Source: JAVBRA01 sp031548435 (GTDB taxonomy: Bacteria > Bacteroidota > Bacteroidia > Bacteroidales > Rikenellaceae). From it: 64,000 nucleotides of DNA. The stretch covers positions 62,001-126,000 of the forward strand of contig JAVBRA010000017.1 in NCBI GenBank assembly GCA_031548435.1, written 5' to 3'. The translations under genes and the position numbers were made by a program. This document shows, in pieces, positions 50,981 to 59,384 of the stretch (positions are counted from its first letter, which is position 1; each line of letters starts with the position of its first letter). The notes below the pieces were generated by a model. The model was not told the DNA's origin. It did no database searches and worked only from the letters and a program-made list of their open reading frames with translations.

Positions 50981-51059
50981 ATATAAAATACCTCCCGGCG
51001 CACCGGGGATATTTTCCTGCGGGGGAATATCTCCCGGGCAGAGGAAAACACCCGGACGG

Positions 51060-51316
51060 CAGTCGTAAATGTTTGACGACAACGCACCGGGAAGCCCATC
51101 ACACAATGGCTGCTGCTACTCGGACTGACACCTGCGCTGTCGAAGCCCAGGTAGTCCCCGCTCGCCGTGCTGCTGGGGCAAAGCAGACCAGCTTAAACCA
51201 AAGCCGGAAACAAGAGAGGCGTAGTTGCGCGGGCCCGAAGCCGGGAAGAAAACAACCAATCGCCCGCACATGGAAAAAAGGCGCGCCCGGCGGCCCTTCC
51301 CGTTCTTATGCCGACA
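51060..51316 (-). repeat. Intergenic lectin-fold fragment element, copy D
   Basis: Between ribE and lgt. It reads FFPASGPRNYASLVSGFG on the minus strand, then needs a frameshift to continue as SGDYLGFDSAGVSPSSSSHC and MGFPVRCRQTF. The near-invariant 22 bp (51066-51087) differ at only three or four bases. The conserved 3' flank of A, C and E is absent. The rest of the 50860-51383 spacer holds a TATCTTTG box and no other gene. Confidence 0.6.
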
Positions 51317-51383
51317 TGCCGTGGGTCGTTCCGCTCACCCGTAAACCTGCGGAATGAAGCAAGACAGGAGTTCGAGACCGCCG

Positions 51384-51980
51384 TCAAAGCGCCTTATGGG
51401 CGGCCATCAGGCGGGCGATGTATTTGCCCACGATGTCGAATTCGAGGTTCACCACCGTACCCTTTCCAATATGCCTGAAGTTGGTATGGTTGAACGTATA
51501 AGGGATGATGGCAACCTGGAACGACCCGTCCTGCGAGTTGACCACCGTCAGGCTCACGCCGTTGACGCACACCGACCCCTTCTCGACCGTAACATTGCCC
51601 GGCGCGGTGTCGTATTCGAAGGTGAAATACCAGCTGCCGTCAGCTTCCTCGACCGCGGTGCACGTGGCCGTCTGGTCGACATGCCCCTGGACGATGTGTC
51701 CGTCCAGGAGGGCATCGGGACGCATGCTCCGCTCCAGGTTCACCTCATCGCCAGGAGCAAGCAGCCCCAGATTGCTCTTTTTCAGCGTCTCGGCAATGGC
51801 GGTGACGGTATAGCTGTCGCCATCGACCGACACCACCGTCAGGCACACGCCGTTGTGCGCCACACTCTGGTCTATCTTCAACTGCGGAGCGAACCCGCAC
51901 GTCAGGGTGATGTTGGCGTTGCCCCCCTCTTTCTCGATCCGGCGTACGGCGCCGGTAGCCTCTACGATTCCTGAAAACAT
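51384..51980 (-). CDS. ribE: Riboflavin synthase (alpha)
   Basis: 198 residues. Dismutates two 6,7-dimethyl-8-ribityllumazine molecules to riboflavin. The start MFSGIVEATG and the two internally repeated lumazine-binding halves (SVAHNGVCLTVV and GSVCVNGVSLTVV) are diagnostic. It supplies flavin for the Rnf FMN proteins among others. No FMN riboswitch was recognised in the leader, which contains element E. Confidence 0.95.
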   Translation of the reverse strand: MFSGIVEATGAVRRIEKEGGNANITLTCGFAPQLKIDQSVAHNGVCLTVVSVDGDSYTVTAIAETLKKSNLGLLAPGDEVNLERSMRPDALLDGHIVQGHVDQTATCTAVEEADGSWYFTFEYDTAPGNVTVEKGSVCVNGVSLTVVNSQDGSFQVAIIPYTFNHTNFRHIGKGTVVNLEFDIVGKYIARLMAAHKAL

Positions 51981-52037
51981 ATTTTCCTGTTTTTGATTGG
52001 CGCCTCCCGGTCATCATGGAAGACATTTTTTCACTCA

Positions 52038-52045
52038 CAAAGATA
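52038..52045 (-). promoter_or_regulatory. -7 box ahead of ribE
   Basis: TATCTTTG on the minus strand, 58 bp upstream of ribE, within the phrase TTTCACTATCTTTG that also follows element B. No TTTG at the ideal distance. Confidence 0.45.
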
Positions 52046-52059
52046 GTGAAAGAACCTGA

Positions 52060-52140
52060 CTCCTCCCGCAGATTGCCGAATTTACAGGGATACACTTCAA
52101 AGGAACCGCCCTCTCCCTGGGAATTGTGATCCTGCCGTGG
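52060..52140 (-). repeat. Solo flank of the lectin-fold element, copy E
   Basis: Only the 3' flank is present: minus strand GGATCACAATTCCCAGGG...GTATCCCTGTAAATTCGGC, matching the flanks of A and C. No lectin-like body is attached. It is immediately followed by the ribE promoter region. Confidence 0.55.
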
Positions 52141-52201
52141 AGATATAAATACCCCATGAGCACCGAGAAGCACCCGGGCACGGACAAATCACCACAAACA
52201 G

Positions 52202-52228
52202 AAAAGGCGTCCGAAGACGCCTTTTGAA
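52202..52228 (-). terminator. Terminator after the S24 regulator gene
   Basis: AAAAGGCGTC CGAA GACGCCTTTT, a perfect 10-bp stem 18 bp past the stop of the minus-strand gene. Confidence 0.85.
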
Positions 52229-52245
52229 ATCTGAAAACCAACCGG

Positions 52246-52896
52246 TTACAGGATTTTGGTCTGAATAACGCCCTTCACCAGGTAAACGCTTTTAATGCGG
52301 TCGAGCGGCAGGGAAATTTCGTCATACGATGCGGTATTGACCGGCACCAGCCTCACCTTCGAGGGATCGTCCGCGATGCGGATATTGCGGATGGTCGTGT
52401 ACTCGGGCGTTTCGATCAGGTACGACTCGCCCGGAATGATCGTCTCTTTGGTGATCGACTTCAACACCACGATCGATCCGTTGGGGATCATCGGGGCCAT
52501 CGAGTCGCCGATAAAGTGCGCAGCAATGTCGCAGTTTGTGAAATGGGGCACGCTGATATAGGCCGTGGGGCGTACGTCGCCGCCGTCTTTGAGCACCGAA
52601 GCCACGTCGATCTCGTAGTACGGAATTCCGTTGTCCGAAGCGAACGTACCGTCGATCAGGGGTTTTTCGATAAACATCTCGCCCTCGCCGGTAATCAACC
52701 AGCCTTTGCTGATGTTCTTATAGTTCGAGCTAATGAGGTCTGCCAGGTCTCGGCTGATGCCGTGGTTCCCTTTCTTGATCTGATACAGATTCTCGGACCT
52801 CTTCAATCCAATGTGATGGGCAAATGCGTTGACTGACATCCCCGTCCATTTGATCACCTTTTCCAACCGTTGCCAACTGTTCATTTTATTTGCCAT
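52246..52896 (-). CDS. XRE-type repressor with S24 (LexA-like) peptidase domain
   Basis: 216 residues. An N-terminal HTH (MSVNAFAHHIGLKRSENLYQ) and a C-terminal S24 fold: catalytic Ser in HFIGDSMAPMIPNGS and Lys in VVLKSITKE, the arrangement of phage CI repressors and LexA-like proteins. The Ala-Gly cleavage site was not identified with confidence; the linker reads FASDNGIPYYEID. It may sense DNA damage or a stress signal. Its closeness to a phage-like lysis cassette is suggestive. Confidence 0.88.
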   Translation of the reverse strand: MANKMNSWQRLEKVIKWTGMSVNAFAHHIGLKRSENLYQIKKGNHGISRDLADLISSNYKNISKGWLITGEGEMFIEKPLIDGTFASDNGIPYYEIDVASVLKDGGDVRPTAYISVPHFTNCDIAAHFIGDSMAPMIPNGSIVVLKSITKETIIPGESYLIETPEYTTIRNIRIADDPSKVRLVPVNTASYDEISLPLDRIKSVYLVKGVIQTKIL

Positions 52897-53216
52897 TTTA
52901 GATTAAAAATTAAAAAATAAAACAATATTTAAGTTTGTTTTGGGTCGTTTTTTGACAGTAAATTGGTTAAAAACAACCAATCCTGTGGATTTTGTTTGAT
53001 CTGTAAGTACTTTAGTTTGACAAAATTAATTACAATTATTTCAAAAACAAAAAAATAATGAAAAAATGTTTCGTTTTCTTTCCTTTTTCCGCTCGCGCGT
53101 TTATCAGCAAAAGAGATGCCAACCAGCACCGGCGCTCAAAGGAAAATAAATTCCGCCGCCATTTTTATCCTGTTTTTGCATTTTCAGGAAAAAAAGAGCA
53201 CCTTTGCAGAAGTTTT
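52897..53216. other. AT-rich spacer between the regulator and tRNA-Arg
   Basis: 320 bp, markedly AT-rich in its left half, divergent between the S24 regulator gene and the tRNA. The right end holds the tRNA promoter. No gene or operator palindrome could be identified by eye. Confidence 0.5.
53175..53206 (+). promoter_or_regulatory. tRNA-Arg promoter
   Basis: TTTG at 53175-53178, 20 nt, CACCTTTG at 53199-53206, 10 bp before the tRNA 5' end; one mismatch to TAnnTTTG. Confidence 0.6.
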
Positions 53217-53288
53217 GGCTCTGTAGTTTAAAGGATAGAATGGCAGATTCCGGTTCTGCTGGTGTGGGTTCGATTCCCGCCGGAGCTA
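53217..53288 (+). tRNA. tRNA-Arg (anticodon CCG)
   Basis: 72 nt folding as a cloverleaf: acceptor GGCTCTG/CGGAGCT with a wobble first pair, anticodon stem GCAGA/TCTGC around TTCCGGT (anticodon CCG, reading CGG), T arm GTGGG-TTCGATT-CCCGC. CCA is not encoded. CGG is a fitting codon for a GC-rich genome. Confidence 0.85.
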
Positions 53289-53367
53289 CTCTGTTATAAA
53301 AATAACGAATGAAAAGCGGAATTATTGGCCGGGGGCCTGCATTTCGCAATAAATCCGATCCGGAAAT

Positions 53368-53404
53368 AAAAAAGCGGAACCTTTTGAGGGTTCCGCTTTT
53401 TTTT
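53368..53404. terminator. Bidirectional terminator after tRNA-Arg
   Basis: AAAAAAGCGGAACC TTTTGA GGGTTCCGCTTTTTTT, between the tRNA and the convergent spanin-like gene that stops at 53417. Confidence 0.85.
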
Positions 53405-53416
53405 ACCGGCCGCCGG

Positions 53417-53803
53417 TCAACCCGGGAATTTTCTGATTTTCAGGGCCAGTTTGACCAAGCCCCATCCCACCGAAGCCAAAGCGACGACAAAGCACCACCA
53501 GAAGAACCGGGGAATGTGTTTCACCTCCTTGATCACATCGACATAGACCGGGTACGATATGGAATCGCGCATAAACACCGTGTCGCGCAGGAAACGGTCG
53601 CGGTAAACGCAGCGGAACCGGTCGCGCCACACCGTGTCGCCTTTGACGGCAACGAATATCGAATCGCGGACAAACGTGCTGTCGCGCAGGAAACGGTCGC
53701 GGGACTCGGTGCGCACCACCTCTTTCGGAACATAGACCGTACGAGTGGCCCGGCAGCCCGCGATCAACGCCGGCAGCAGCAGGAAAAACATCAGCCGTTT
53801 CAT
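53417..53803 (-). CDS. Putative unimolecular spanin
   Basis: 128 residues. A lipoprotein signal peptide (MKRLMFFLLLPALIAGC, Cys17) at the N-terminus and a transmembrane helix at the C-terminus (FFWWCFVVALASVGWGLVKL) followed by basic residues. The periplasmic part contains repeated RDRFLRDS/RDTVFMRDS units. An outer-membrane lipid anchor plus a C-terminal inner-membrane helix is the defining layout of phage u-spanins, which fuse the two membranes at lysis. Its start overlaps the lysozyme-like gene by 4 bp. The function is inferred from topology and context. Confidence 0.65.
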   Translation of the reverse strand: MKRLMFFLLLPALIAGCRATRTVYVPKEVVRTESRDRFLRDSTFVRDSIFVAVKGDTVWRDRFRCVYRDRFLRDTVFMRDSISYPVYVDVIKEVKHIPRFFWWCFVVALASVGWGLVKLALKIRKFPG

Positions 53804-54225
53804 GCTCCTGCCATAAAAAGTTCCCATCCCTTTTCCACATCGGCCAGCACGGCCGGGATACCGTTCTCAACCCGCGACATGGCGGCCACGATCGACACCA
53901 TCGTGTTTTTGTCGGCGGCGGGTATCGCGGCGTCAGCCCCTACCCCGCTCCACCGGACAACGGAAGCGACATACGCGCCGGTATCGTTCTCGCAGGGCGG
54001 GGCGTAACGGTTGATGATGCCCCGGAGGGTGTTCAACCCGTACTTTTTCCGATAAGTCTGAAGCAGCATGAACATGGCCCGGTAGCCCCACGCCATCGTT
54101 TCGAACTGCTTGAAAGCGCGATCCCGCGAGGGTTGCACCTCGCCCCGGTACCGGGTCGGCGAGATGCGGATGTTGCCCGGGTTGTTGTTCCGCAACCCCC
54201 GGCTTGATACTGTGTTTCGATCCAT
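53800..54225 (-). CDS. Phage-type lysozyme-like protein (P5-like)
   Basis: 141 residues beginning MDRNTVSSRGLRNNNPGNIR, the hallmark of the lysozyme-like proteins often labelled structural protein P5 in Bacteroidota and phages; YRAMFMLLQTYRKKYG and INRYAPPCENDTGAYV follow. It has no signal peptide, so it would depend on a partner to reach the periplasm. Expected to cut peptidoglycan. Middle gene of a three-gene cassette. Confidence 0.82.
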   Translation of the reverse strand: MDRNTVSSRGLRNNNPGNIRISPTRYRGEVQPSRDRAFKQFETMAWGYRAMFMLLQTYRKKYGLNTLRGIINRYAPPCENDTGAYVASVVRWSGVGADAAIPAADKNTMVSIVAAMSRVENGIPAVLADVEKGWELFMAGA

Positions 54226-54280
54226 AGTAAAATTAAATGATGCGTTTTGAACTCTTCGAATTTTCACCGGCAAACGCGGC

Positions 54281-54631
54281 TCATTGTCTCGGCGGTTTGC
54301 GGTTGGGACACTGGTTGTCTTCGCACTTGAGGTACTCGGCGATCCGGCGCAGGCGCACCTCCTCCATCAGCCTCAGCTCCAGGTCGAGGATCTTTGTCTC
54401 TTGCGCCATAATGGTTTCGCGCTTCTGATCCATCCGCAGCTGGAGGTTGTCCAGGTCGTCGTACGCCTCGCGGTTTTCGCGTTTGAGGTGGCCGATCTGC
54501 ATCACCAGCGCCTCGAAGCCGGCGTTGTCGGCCGACACCTTTTCCTTGCGGCGCCGGCTCCGGTAGAACAACAGCAGGCCGACAAGCCCCCCGCCAACCG
54601 TAAAATCAAGAATCGTGTTCAGTAGTTTCAT
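54281..54631 (-). CDS. Membrane-anchored coiled-coil protein of the lysis cassette
   Basis: 116 residues. One N-terminal transmembrane helix (TVGGGLVGLLLFY) followed by RSRRRKEK and a long heptad-like helix (residues about 45-100), ending in a small Cys pair (KCEDNQC). The size and place, first gene before the lysozyme-like gene, suit a holin-like or accessory lysis protein, but no holin family is recognised. Confidence 0.68.
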   Translation of the reverse strand: MKLLNTILDFTVGGGLVGLLLFYRSRRRKEKVSADNAGFEALVMQIGHLKRENREAYDDLDNLQLRMDQKRETIMAQETKILDLELRLMEEVRLRRIAEYLKCEDNQCPNRKPPRQ

Positions 54632-54926
54632 AAAATATGGAATGTTGGTTGTGATATCGAAAAAGAGATGCGGACGGAACGCGCACGCAGGATGAGCGGC
54701 AACGACCGGACATGAAGCCCTTCAGGTGCAGGGCTGACAGGTATTCCGATAAGTTTTGAATGCGAAAGGGCGGAATGCCCGGAAAAAAGGCGCCGGTATC
54801 CGGCACATAAGGAGAGTACAAATATAGTGTCGGTTTATCCGTTTGGTGCGGGGAACGCCTTATTTATAGCGGGACTAAATTATTCCGGAAAATCTGCGTA
54901 TATTTACGGTTAAAATCGCAAACGGC
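54632..54926. other. Divergent spacer of the lysis cassette and rhamnulokinase
   Basis: 295 bp. A minus-strand TATATTTG (54819-54826) could be the -7 box of the lysis cassette, about 190 bp upstream of its first gene. Nothing convincing was found for the plus-strand gene. Confidence 0.4.
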
Positions 54927-56408
54927 ATGACCGGATCAATCTCTTTTCTGGCGTTCGACCTGGGCGCCACCAGCGGACGCACCATTCTGGGCACGCTCAG
55001 CGGCGGCTCTCTGACCATGAAGGAACTGACGCGCTTTCCGAACGGGCCGACGGAGTGGAACGGTCACTCGTACTGGAACATCCTCGGGCTATACGGCCAC
55101 CTGGTCGAGGGGATGAAAGCATGCGCCGCCACAGGGGTGAAGGTGGCCTCGATCGGCATCGACACATGGGGCGTCGACTTTGCGCTGCTGGGCAGCGACG
55201 GGCAACTGGCGGGGCTTCCTCACACCTACCGCGACCGCCACACGCAGGGGGCGGCCGACGAGTTCGCCCGCAACGTCATGCCGCGCGCCGAGATTTACGC
55301 CAAAACCGGCATCGAGGTAATGGACATCAACAGCCTCTACCAACTCTACGCCATGAAACGCGACGGATCGCCCGCACTGGTGGCGGCCAAACGGGCGCTG
55401 TTCATGCCCGATGCACTGGCGTATATGCTCACGGGCAATACGACGACAGAATATACCATCGCCTCCACCTCGCAGCTGCTCAATCCGTTCACGCGGCAGA
55501 TCGACCGCACCATACTGGAAGCCGCCGGCCTCGACGCCTCGCTTTTCGGCGATGTGGTGGTGATGCCCGGAACGGTTATCGGGACACTCTCCGACGACAT
55601 CGCGCGTGAAACGGGGCTGGGCAAGGTGCCGGTGGTAGCCGTCGCCGGGCACGATACCGCCGCAGCCGTGGCAGCCATCCCGGCCGCCGGGCGCAACTTC
55701 GCGTTCCTGAGCTCGGGCACCTGGTCGCTGATGGGCGTGGAAGCGGACGCCCCGGTGATCACGGAAGAGACCGCCCGCGAGAACATCACCAACGAGGGAG
55801 GCGTCGACGGCACCATCTGCCTGCTGAAAAACCTGACCGGCATGTGGATCCTGGAACGGTGCATCAAAGAGTGGAACGACGACGGGAACAACTATTCCTA
55901 TGCCGAAATCGTTTCGATGGCCTCCGCTGCCGAACCGTTCCGCTCGTTCATCGACACCGACGACGCGCGGTTCGCCAATCCGGAAAGCATGACCGCCGCC
56001 ATTGCGGAGTACTGCACGGCCACCGGGCAGCCCGCACCCGCAACCGACGCGCAAACCATGCGCTGCATCTTCGAAAGCCTGGCGCTCAAATACCGCCGCG
56101 TGCTCGACAAGTTCCGCCGCATCGCCCCGCGCCCCATCGACACGCTGCATATCATCGGCGGCGGGTCGCGCAACGAACTGCTGTGCGGCTTCACCGCCTC
56201 GGCCACGGGGCTGACGGTGATCGCCGGCCCGGCCGAAGCCACCGCCATCGGCAACATCATGATCCAGGCCAAGGCTGCCGGGCACGTGGAATCGCTGGCC
56301 CGGATGCGAGAAATGACCGCCCGTGTGGTCGAAACCAAAACGTACATCCCGCACAACATCCCCGCATGGAACGCCGCCTATGAAAAAATCGCCTCCCTGA
56401 TGGAGTAG
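54927..56408 (+). CDS. rhaB: Rhamnulokinase-type FGGY sugar kinase
   Basis: 493 residues. The FGGY-family ATPase core: FDLGATSGRTILG (phosphate 1), IGIDTWGVDFALL, GHDTAAAVAAIPA, and LHIIGGGSRNELLC near the C-terminus. The match to rhamnulokinase is better than to fuculokinase, judging by TWGVDF and the GTWSLMGVE segment. No rhaA or rhaD lies nearby, so the assignment rests on sequence alone. Confidence 0.88.
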   Translation: MTGSISFLAFDLGATSGRTILGTLSGGSLTMKELTRFPNGPTEWNGHSYWNILGLYGHLVEGMKACAATGVKVASIGIDTWGVDFALLGSDGQLAGLPHTYRDRHTQGAADEFARNVMPRAEIYAKTGIEVMDINSLYQLYAMKRDGSPALVAAKRALFMPDALAYMLTGNTTTEYTIASTSQLLNPFTRQIDRTILEAAGLDASLFGDVVVMPGTVIGTLSDDIARETGLGKVPVVAVAGHDTAAAVAAIPAAGRNFAFLSSGTWSLMGVEADAPVITEETARENITNEGGVDGTICLLKNLTGMWILERCIKEWNDDGNNYSYAEIVSMASAAEPFRSFIDTDDARFANPESMTAAIAEYCTATGQPAPATDAQTMRCIFESLALKYRRVLDKFRRIAPRPIDTLHIIGGGSRNELLCGFTASATGLTVIAGPAEATAIGNIMIQAKAAGHVESLARMREMTARVVETKTYIPHNIPAWNAAYEKIASLME

Positions 56409-56658
56409 CGTCTGTCGCGAACCGGAGCTGAAACGATGGGGCTTATTCAACAACACCTCTTAACACGCTCCTTCGCCGATACCGTAGCGTACCTTTATAA
56501 CAAATATAAAAGGTACGCTGTTTGCATTCATTGCCAGGTGCAAAAACATCGCGGCGGCTTCTACTTTCGAAAATATTAGGCGCATTCACACAAAATGCGT
56601 ACTTTTGCCAATTGCGCCCGTACACGTCGGGCTGCCGCGAAAAAACAACAAAACATCT

Positions 56659-57009
56659 ATGGACAAACTGCTTGAAACCATTGTAGAAGCAATACAGGAT
56701 AAAAAAGGGCACAACATCGTTTCGCTCGACATGTCGCAAATCGAGGGGGCGATCTGCTCCACGTTCGTCATCTGCGACGCCGAATCGACAACCCAGGTAG
56801 GGGCCATTGCCTCCGGCATCGAAAACGAAACGGAGAAGAAGCTGAAAGAGAAAGTGTGGCGCGTCGAGGGGCTTGAAAACAGCGTGTGGGTGGTGCTCGA
56901 TTACGGCGACGTGATGGTGCACATATTCCAGACGCCGCTGCGCTCGTACTACGACATCGAGAAATTGTGGGCCGACGCCCCCGCCACCAGATACGAAAGC
57001 GAGGATTGA
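56659..57009 (+). CDS. rsfS: Ribosomal silencing factor
   Basis: 116 residues. Binds ribosomal protein L14 and blocks subunit joining when nutrients are scarce. The signature IVSLDMSQIEGAICSTFVIC and WVVLDYGDVMVHIF are clear. The start is ATG 56659; TACTTTTG at 56600-56607 is a likely -7 box. It precedes ftsH by 101 bp, a neighbourhood seen in Bacteroidota. Confidence 0.94.
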   Translation: MDKLLETIVEAIQDKKGHNIVSLDMSQIEGAICSTFVICDAESTTQVGAIASGIENETEKKLKEKVWRVEGLENSVWVVLDYGDVMVHIFQTPLRSYYDIEKLWADAPATRYESED

Positions 57010-57110
57010 TCCGTTAGCACTTAAGGGACTGCGTACGGCAGCCTTTTGCGAAAAATTCGACCGAATTTCATTTCAGGGACGTCGCTAACACTACTATTTA
57101 AAAACAAAAA

Positions 57111-59204
57111 ATGGCACAGAAAAAACCGCAAAACATACTGAAATCCCCACGGCCGTCGATCTTCTGGCTTTACGGGATCATTCTGGTGATTATCCTGGGA
57201 TGGAACTTTCTCGCCTCGGCCGAGTCGCCCGTGGCAACCAGCTGGGAGAAAGTGAAGCAGACCATGCTCAAGAACGACGAGGTAAAGAAAATGGTGGCCG
57301 TGCGCGGGTCCAACATCGTCGAGGTGTACCTGCGCGACGACAAGGTGCAGGCTTACAAGGCGCAGAAAGAGTATAAAAACATCCCCGCAGCCGGGCCGCA
57401 GTTCACGTTCAACATCTCGTCGGTCGAGGGGTTCAAGAAAGACTTCGACTCGGCGCTGGTCGAATACGGCATCCCCGAGGGAAAGGTGGGTATCGACTAC
57501 CGCGACAAGAAAGGGACGTTCATGGAATTCTTTCTTAACAACGTCATTTTCATCGTATTGCTGATCGTAGCCTGGATCGTCATCATGCGCATCATGTCGC
57601 GCAATGCCGGCGGCGGAGGCGGCGGGGGCAACGTCTTCAGCGTGGGCAAGGCCAAGGCGCAGTTGTTCGACAAGGAAAACTCGGTCAAGATCACGTTCAA
57701 GGACGTGGCCGGGCTGGAGGAGGCCAAGGTGGAGGTGATGGAGATCGTCGATTTCCTCAAAAACCCGCGCAAATACAGCGACCTGGGAGGAAAGATACCC
57801 AAAGGCGCGCTGCTGGTAGGCCCTCCGGGTACAGGGAAAACATTGCTGGCCAAAGCGGTGGCGGGAGAAGCCAATGTGCCGTTCTTTTCGATCAGCGGGT
57901 CGGATTTCGTGGAAATGTTCGTGGGCGTGGGCGCCTCGCGTGTGCGCGACCTGTTCCGCCAGGCGAAGGAGAAAGCCCCCTGCATCGTGTTCATCGACGA
58001 GATCGACGCCATCGGGCGGGCCCGCGGCAAGAACGTCGGATTTTCATCGAACGACGAACGCGAGAACACACTGAACCAGCTGCTTACAGAAATGGACGGC
58101 TTCGGCACCAACGCCGGGGTCATCATTCTGGCGGCCACGAACCGCGTCGACATCCTCGACAAGGCGCTGCTGCGCGCCGGCCGATTCGACCGCCAGATCC
58201 ACGTCGAACTGCCCGATATGAAAGAACGCGCCGAAATCTTCGATGTCTACCTCAAGAAACTGAAACTCCATCCGGACTTCGACGCGTCGTTCCTGGGCAA
58301 ACAGACGCCCGGCTTCTCGGGGGCCGACATCGCCAACGTGTGCAACGAGGCCGCCCTGATCGCCGCGCGAAAGAACAAACCGTTCATCGACAAGGCCGAT
58401 TTCCTCGACGCCATCGACCGCATCATCGGCGGGCTGGAGCGCAAGAATAAGATACTGACCCGGCAGGAAAAGCGTTCGATCGCCTTCCACGAGGCGGGGC
58501 ACGCCACGGTGAGCTGGCTGCTGGAGTATGCCCAGCCGCTGATCAAGGTCACCATCATCCCGCGCGGAAGGGCGCTGGGCGCGGCATGGTACACGCCCGA
58601 CGAGCGGCAAATCGTGACCAAGGAGCAGATGATGCACCAACTGGCATCGACCCTGGGCGGACGCGCCTCGGAAGAGATCGTGTTCGGGAAGATATCGTCG
58701 GGGGCGCTGAGCGACCTCGAAAGCAGCACCCGAAGCGCCTACGCCATGATCGCATATTACGGCATGGGCGACAAGCTGCGCAACATGAGCTACTACGACT
58801 CCTCGGGCCAGAGCGACATGGGCCTGACTAAACCGTACAGCGAACAGACGGCTCAGGAGATCGACCGCGAGGCCAAAGCCATCATCGACGAGGCCTATGA
58901 GTTGTCGAAGAAAGTGTTGAACGAACACCTCGACGGACTGACGCAACTGGCCGAACTGCTCATCGCACAGGAAGTGATCTTCACCGAAGACATGGAACGC
59001 ATCTTCGGCAAACGCCAATGGAAAGCACGAATCGAGGAGTTCGAAGCCGAGGTGAAGGCCGACTCCGGGGAGAACGGCACGCCTCCGCCCGTCCCGGCAC
59101 AAAATCCGTCACCCGCGCCCCACGGGGGCAACGACGAGCCTGTGGGGGCCGAAACCCCTCCCGACAGGCACATGCCGACGCCCCAAACGCCGGATATTTC
59201 TTAG
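57111..59204 (+). CDS. ftsH: ATP-dependent zinc metalloprotease FtsH
   Basis: 697 residues. Two transmembrane helices (about 16-36 and 138-160) flank a small periplasmic domain; the AAA+ module has Walker A GPPGTGKT and the SRH ATNRVDILDKALLRAGRFDR; the zinc protease has HEAGH. The C-terminal 50 residues form a Pro-rich tail (PPPVPAQNPSPAPH). It degrades membrane and short-lived cytosolic proteins. Confidence 0.96.
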   Translation: MAQKKPQNILKSPRPSIFWLYGIILVIILGWNFLASAESPVATSWEKVKQTMLKNDEVKKMVAVRGSNIVEVYLRDDKVQAYKAQKEYKNIPAAGPQFTFNISSVEGFKKDFDSALVEYGIPEGKVGIDYRDKKGTFMEFFLNNVIFIVLLIVAWIVIMRIMSRNAGGGGGGGNVFSVGKAKAQLFDKENSVKITFKDVAGLEEAKVEVMEIVDFLKNPRKYSDLGGKIPKGALLVGPPGTGKTLLAKAVAGEANVPFFSISGSDFVEMFVGVGASRVRDLFRQAKEKAPCIVFIDEIDAIGRARGKNVGFSSNDERENTLNQLLTEMDGFGTNAGVIILAATNRVDILDKALLRAGRFDRQIHVELPDMKERAEIFDVYLKKLKLHPDFDASFLGKQTPGFSGADIANVCNEAALIAARKNKPFIDKADFLDAIDRIIGGLERKNKILTRQEKRSIAFHEAGHATVSWLLEYAQPLIKVTIIPRGRALGAAWYTPDERQIVTKEQMMHQLASTLGGRASEEIVFGKISSGALSDLESSTRSAYAMIAYYGMGDKLRNMSYYDSSGQSDMGLTKPYSEQTAQEIDREAKAIIDEAYELSKKVLNEHLDGLTQLAELLIAQEVIFTEDMERIFGKRQWKARIEEFEAEVKADSGENGTPPPVPAQNPSPAPHGGNDEPVGAETPPDRHMPTPQTPDIS

Positions 59205-59384
59205 GGCGCTTCAGGACGACGGCAATTTCATCCATCCGTTTTAATGAAATTACCAGCTAACCAAGGCGTGCGTTTTCGCTGACAGAACAAATTTCCCATC
59301 GCCACGTCCGCCCGGAATAAGAGCGGAAGCGATGAAATTCAGAATCAGCCCCGGAAAACCATCATCTAACCACAGACAACAGCC

